Positions 61,277-64,000 of a DNA stretch of 64,000 nucleotides are shown here, piece by piece. The stretch comes from an uncultured Lachnospiraceae bacterium (lineage in GTDB: Bacteria; Bacillota; Clostridia; Lachnospirales; Lachnospiraceae). The DNA is taken from positions 1 through 64,000 of the forward strand of contig UQLY01000007.1 of the NCBI GenBank assembly GCA_900542015.1, given 5' to 3'. Both the position numbers and the translations under genes were made by a program. Position 1 is the stretch's first letter. Each line of letters begins with the position of its first letter. The notes below the pieces were generated by a model. That model was not told the origin of the DNA. It did no database searches and was given only the letters and a program-made list of their open reading frames with translations.

Positions 61277-62197
61277 TTGGACAGAGTCAGAAAACAACTG
61301 CATATGGATGCGGTGTATCAATTAGGAGTGACGGGGAAGAACGTCAACGTATGCGTATTGGATACGGGCGTTTTTCTCCATAAGGATTTTGAAAATAGAT
61401 TGTTGAAATTTGTAGATTTTACGGGAAGAGGCAGAAATTACTGTTACGATCAGAACGGGCACGGAACACATGTGTGCGGCATTTTAGCGGGCAGCGGACG
61501 GGCGAGCAAAGGGAAATATCAGGGAATTGCGCCCGGAGCCGGATTGATCGTGGGAAAGATTCTCGATAAACGGGGCAAGGGACAGACCGAAGACCTGTTC
61601 CGGGCGCTGGAATGGATTTTAACTTATCATAAGCAGTACGGCATCAGAATTGTCAATATTTCCATCGGCATTGCCGAAAACGAAGAACAGCGCGCTGAAA
61701 ATGTGGCGAAGAGAACCATGCTTTATAGTTATATTCAGCGGTTCTATCAGGAAGGAATTCTGGTGGTAACGGCTGCGGGCAATTTTGGACCGGCGCAGAA
61801 CAGCCTTTCGGTGCTCGGGGAGAGCGCCCAGACGATCTGCGTGGGCTGTCATGACGGAAACGTATCGTTTGCAGGCGGGAAAAAGTGCGAGCTGTATTCG
61901 GGAAGAGGACCGAGCATTTATTCCCTTAGGAAGCCCGATGTGGTAGCGCCGGGGACGGAAATCGCCTCCTGTTCCAACAGAAACGCCATGGGATATGTGA
62001 GAAAAAGCGGGACTTCCATGGCATGTCCCATTGTCAGCGGGCTTGCGGCGCTGTTGATCGAACGGTACCCGTCCATGGAAATCGGACGGCTTATGGCAAA
62101 AATCAGAAACGGAACTATTGACTTAAACGAATCCTGGTCAAAGCAGGGATACGGTATGATAGACGGAGAAAAATTATTTCATCAGACCGGTCCCTAA
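61277..62197 (+). CDS. Subtilisin-like serine protease (S8), cytoplasmic type
   Basis: A 306-residue subtilase with complete triad: Asp29 in VLDTG, His62 in GHGTHVCG, Ser247 in GTSMACP, and oxyanion Asn169 in AAGNFG. There is no signal peptide or prodomain, as in intracellular subtilisins, so it probably acts in the cytoplasm or is exported in another way. It may process or turn over proteins during starvation or sporulation. The start codon appears to be TTG 61277, 8 bases after GGGAG, which is part of a terminator stem. The gene follows the surface operon in the same direction. Confidence 0.88.
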   Translation: MDRVRKQLHMDAVYQLGVTGKNVNVCVLDTGVFLHKDFENRLLKFVDFTGRGRNYCYDQNGHGTHVCGILAGSGRASKGKYQGIAPGAGLIVGKILDKRGKGQTEDLFRALEWILTYHKQYGIRIVNISIGIAENEEQRAENVAKRTMLYSYIQRFYQEGILVVTAAGNFGPAQNSLSVLGESAQTICVGCHDGNVSFAGGKKCELYSGRGPSIYSLRKPDVVAPGTEIASCSNRNAMGYVRKSGTSMACPIVSGLAALLIERYPSMEIGRLMAKIRNGTIDLNESWSKQGYGMIDGEKLFHQTGP

Positions 62198-62203
62198 AGA
62201 TGA

Positions 62204-62232
62204 TTGACATATAAAGTATGATTGTATACAAT
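62204..62232 (+). promoter_or_regulatory. Promoter of DRE-TIM metallolyase gene
   Basis: TTGACA (62204-62209) and TACAAT (62227-62232) with a 17-base spacer, 50 bases before the start codon. Confidence 0.8.
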
Positions 62233-62282
62233 AATACAAGAACAAAATGCTACAGATTAAGTTCTGAGAGGAGATCAGGAGT

Positions 62283-63725
62283 ATGAATATGAATGAAGAG
62301 TATGACAGGGGAGATTGTTTTGAAAACAGACCCATTACCATGAATACCCATAATAATCTGTTGGAAATTGAGGAGCACATGTATATTTTGGACGACGTGA
62401 AAAAGCCCAATGTCTTCCGGAATATGTTTCCTTATTCGGAAGTGCCAAAAATTCCTTTTAACGACAGAATCGTACCTCACAATATGCCGAAGGAAATCTG
62501 GATTACGGATACGACTTTCCGGGACGGTCAGCAGTCCAGGGCGCCTTATACGACGGAGCAGATTGTAACGATTTACGATTATCTGCATAAGCTGGGCGGT
62601 CCAAACGGCATGATCCGCGCCAGCGAATTTTTCCTGTATTCCAAAAAGGACAGGGATGCGGTTTATAAGTGCATGGAGCGGGGATATCAGTTTCCGGAGG
62701 TTACCAGCTGGATTCGCGCGAGTAAGGAAGATTTCAAGCTTGTCAAAGAGATCGGCATGAAGGAAACCGGCATTCTGGTAAGCTGTTCCGATTATCATAT
62801 CTTTTTAAAACTGAAAATGACGAGAAAGCAGGCGATGGAGCATTATCTGAGCGTGGTTCGCGACTGTCTGGAGGAGGGGATCAGCGTCCGCTGCCATCTG
62901 GAAGACATTACGAGAGCGGATATTTACGGTTACGTCGTGCCTTTCTGCCTGGAATTGATGAAGCTGATGGAGGAATATAAAATACCGATTAAGGTCCGTG
63001 CCTGCGATACCATGGGATATGGCGTCAACTACGCGGGCGCGGTTATTCCCAGAAGCGTGCAGGGGATTATTTATGCGATCCATACCCATGCGGGCGTGCC
63101 CCACTCCCTGATTGAGTGGCACGGACATAATGATTTTTACAAGGCGGTATCCAATTCCACGACGGCATGGCTCTACGGCTGTTCGGGCGTAAATACTTCT
63201 CTTTTCGGCATTGGCGAGAGAACCGGCAATACGCCTCTGGAGGCGATGGTATTTGAATACGCCCAGCTAAAGGGCGATTTAAACGGCATGGACACAACTG
63301 TGATAACGGAACTGGCGGAATATTATGAAAAGGAAATCGGTTATGAGATTCCGCCGAGGACTCCTTTTGTGGGGAAAAACTTTAACGTGACAAGAGCCGG
63401 AATCCATGCGGACGGTCTTTTGAAAAACGAGGAAATCTATAACATCTTCGATACGGAGAAATTTTTAAACAGACCGGTGCTGTGCGCCGTATCCAATACC
63501 TCGGGGCTTGCGGGAATCGCCCATTGGATCAATACCTATTTCAAACTGTCAAAGGAAGAACAGTTCCAGAAAAACGATCCTTTGATCGTGGCGCTGAAAG
63601 ACTGGGTGGATCAGCAATACGAGGACGGGCGTGTGACGGTTATGACCGACGAGGAGCTGACCCGGCAGATTATTAAGACCTGCAAAGAGCTGGGGCTTGC
63701 CTATCCCGGAGAGAAAAAACAATAA
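62283..63725 (+). CDS. DRE-TIM metallolyase (2-isopropylmalate synthase or Re-citrate synthase type)
   Basis: A 480-residue acyltransferase of the HMG-CoA lyase-like barrel family. DTTFRDGQQSRAPYT carries the catalytic Arg-Asp pair, CHLEDITRADIYG lies mid-barrel, and WHGHNDFY supplies the HxH metal ligands. A C-terminal linker follows, but no LeuA-type allosteric domain of about 120 residues is seen. The N-terminal extension of about 65 residues (NMPKEIWITD) is unlike ordinary LeuA. Candidates are 2-isopropylmalate, citramalate, homocitrate or Re-citrate synthase, the last known from Clostridium kluyveri. No leu genes adjoin it. It is followed by a GntR regulator, 15 bases away. Confidence 0.75.
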   Translation: MNMNEEYDRGDCFENRPITMNTHNNLLEIEEHMYILDDVKKPNVFRNMFPYSEVPKIPFNDRIVPHNMPKEIWITDTTFRDGQQSRAPYTTEQIVTIYDYLHKLGGPNGMIRASEFFLYSKKDRDAVYKCMERGYQFPEVTSWIRASKEDFKLVKEIGMKETGILVSCSDYHIFLKLKMTRKQAMEHYLSVVRDCLEEGISVRCHLEDITRADIYGYVVPFCLELMKLMEEYKIPIKVRACDTMGYGVNYAGAVIPRSVQGIIYAIHTHAGVPHSLIEWHGHNDFYKAVSNSTTAWLYGCSGVNTSLFGIGERTGNTPLEAMVFEYAQLKGDLNGMDTTVITELAEYYEKEIGYEIPPRTPFVGKNFNVTRAGIHADGLLKNEEIYNIFDTEKFLNRPVLCAVSNTSGLAGIAHWINTYFKLSKEEQFQKNDPLIVALKDWVDQQYEDGRVTVMTDEELTRQIIKTCKELGLAYPGEKKQ

Positions 63726-63740
63726 AAGGAAGAGGAAGTC

Positions 63741-64000
63741 ATGGGCGATTATAATCTGAAAGAAGAGGTTACGGATAAATACTCTTTGCGCGGAAGGGTA
63801 TTTCACAAAATCAGGGACGATATTCTGAACGGAAAGTACAAGGAAAACGATGAACTGCGGGAAGCGGCGATCGGCGAAGAATTGGGCGTGTCCAGGACGC
63901 CGGTCAGGGAAGCGTTCCGTCAGCTGGAGCTGGAGGGACTGATTCGGATCGTGCCCAATAAGGGCGCTTATGTGACCGGGATTACCTCAAAGGATGTGGC
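63741..64000 (+). CDS. GntR-family transcriptional regulator (partial, runs off the window)
   Basis: The first 86 residues are present. A winged helix of the GntR type is clear: IRDDILNGKYKENDELREAAI, then LGVSRTPVREAFRQLELEGLI, with GAYVTGIT at its end, most like the FadR subfamily whose effector domain would follow beyond the window. ATG 63741 follows AAGGAAGAGGAAGTC. It starts 15 bases after the metallolyase stop, so it is probably co-transcribed and may regulate that gene in response to a small organic acid. Confidence 0.88.
   Translation, partial: MGDYNLKEEVTDKYSLRGRVFHKIRDDILNGKYKENDELREAAIGEELGVSRTPVREAFRQLELEGLIRIVPNKGAYVTGITSKDV

Overview
The window looks like chromosome of a spore-forming, gut-type Clostridia, most likely a Lachnospiraceae. 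The basis is the overall gene content: a SleB-type cell wall hydrolase, a SpoIID/LytB protein, T-box leaders on pheST and leuS, a Clostridia-type 6S RNA, BspA-like leucine-rich surface proteins beside a class B sortase, an ATP-dependent PEP carboxykinase, and strong AGGAGG ribosome sites. This placement is inference; no database was consulted.

Layout. 1-155 is the 3' end of a 23S rRNA with no 5S gene after it. 387-9149 holds a CheV-type coupling protein, a sirtuin-like protein, a large acidic membrane protein, hisH-hisF, ung, lysA, a tRNA-Leu(CAA) on the minus strand, an MBL-fold hydrolase and a zinc-finger membrane protein. 9192-15816 is a tight polA-coaE-ftsA-like-walJ-like cluster. 15822-20230 carries cell-envelope genes (ApbE lipoprotein, GH25 lysozyme, SleB hydrolase) and an apparently leaderless AP2-like DNA-binding gene. 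20297-29226 is central metabolism: thrC, citrate synthase, a GH13 glucosidase, deoC and pckA, followed by a lipase-like DUF2974 protein. 29260-37751 has 6S RNA, a SpoIID-domain protein, a YihY membrane protein and the T-box-controlled pheS-pheT-queA. 37816-40200 is an accessory patch: a PilZ protein, an XRE regulator with two matching operators, a lipoprotein, and a fragment that may come from a HipA-like gene, lying between two copies of the aroA 3' end. 40214-48623 has tyrA-aroA on the minus strand, a membrane protein, and an AraC regulator divergent from a GH2 beta-galactosidase. 48649-51383 is a Leu T-box and leuS. 51650-52772 is three small minus-strand genes. 52991-62197 is a surface-display locus: sortase B, two LRR proteins with TPxTGD sorting signals, and a cytoplasmic subtilase. 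62283 to the end is a DRE-TIM metallolyase (2-isopropylmalate synthase or Re-citrate synthase type) followed by the start of a GntR regulator.

The most unusual feature is a family of three structured repeats at 21817-21950, 40025-40184 and 51483-51608. Each has the same 98-nt core, which folds into nested helices with compensatory base changes between copies. Each core is enclosed by a long outer stem whose sequence is different at every locus but self-complementary within it. All three lie between convergent genes and point the same way along the + strand. I do not recognise this element.
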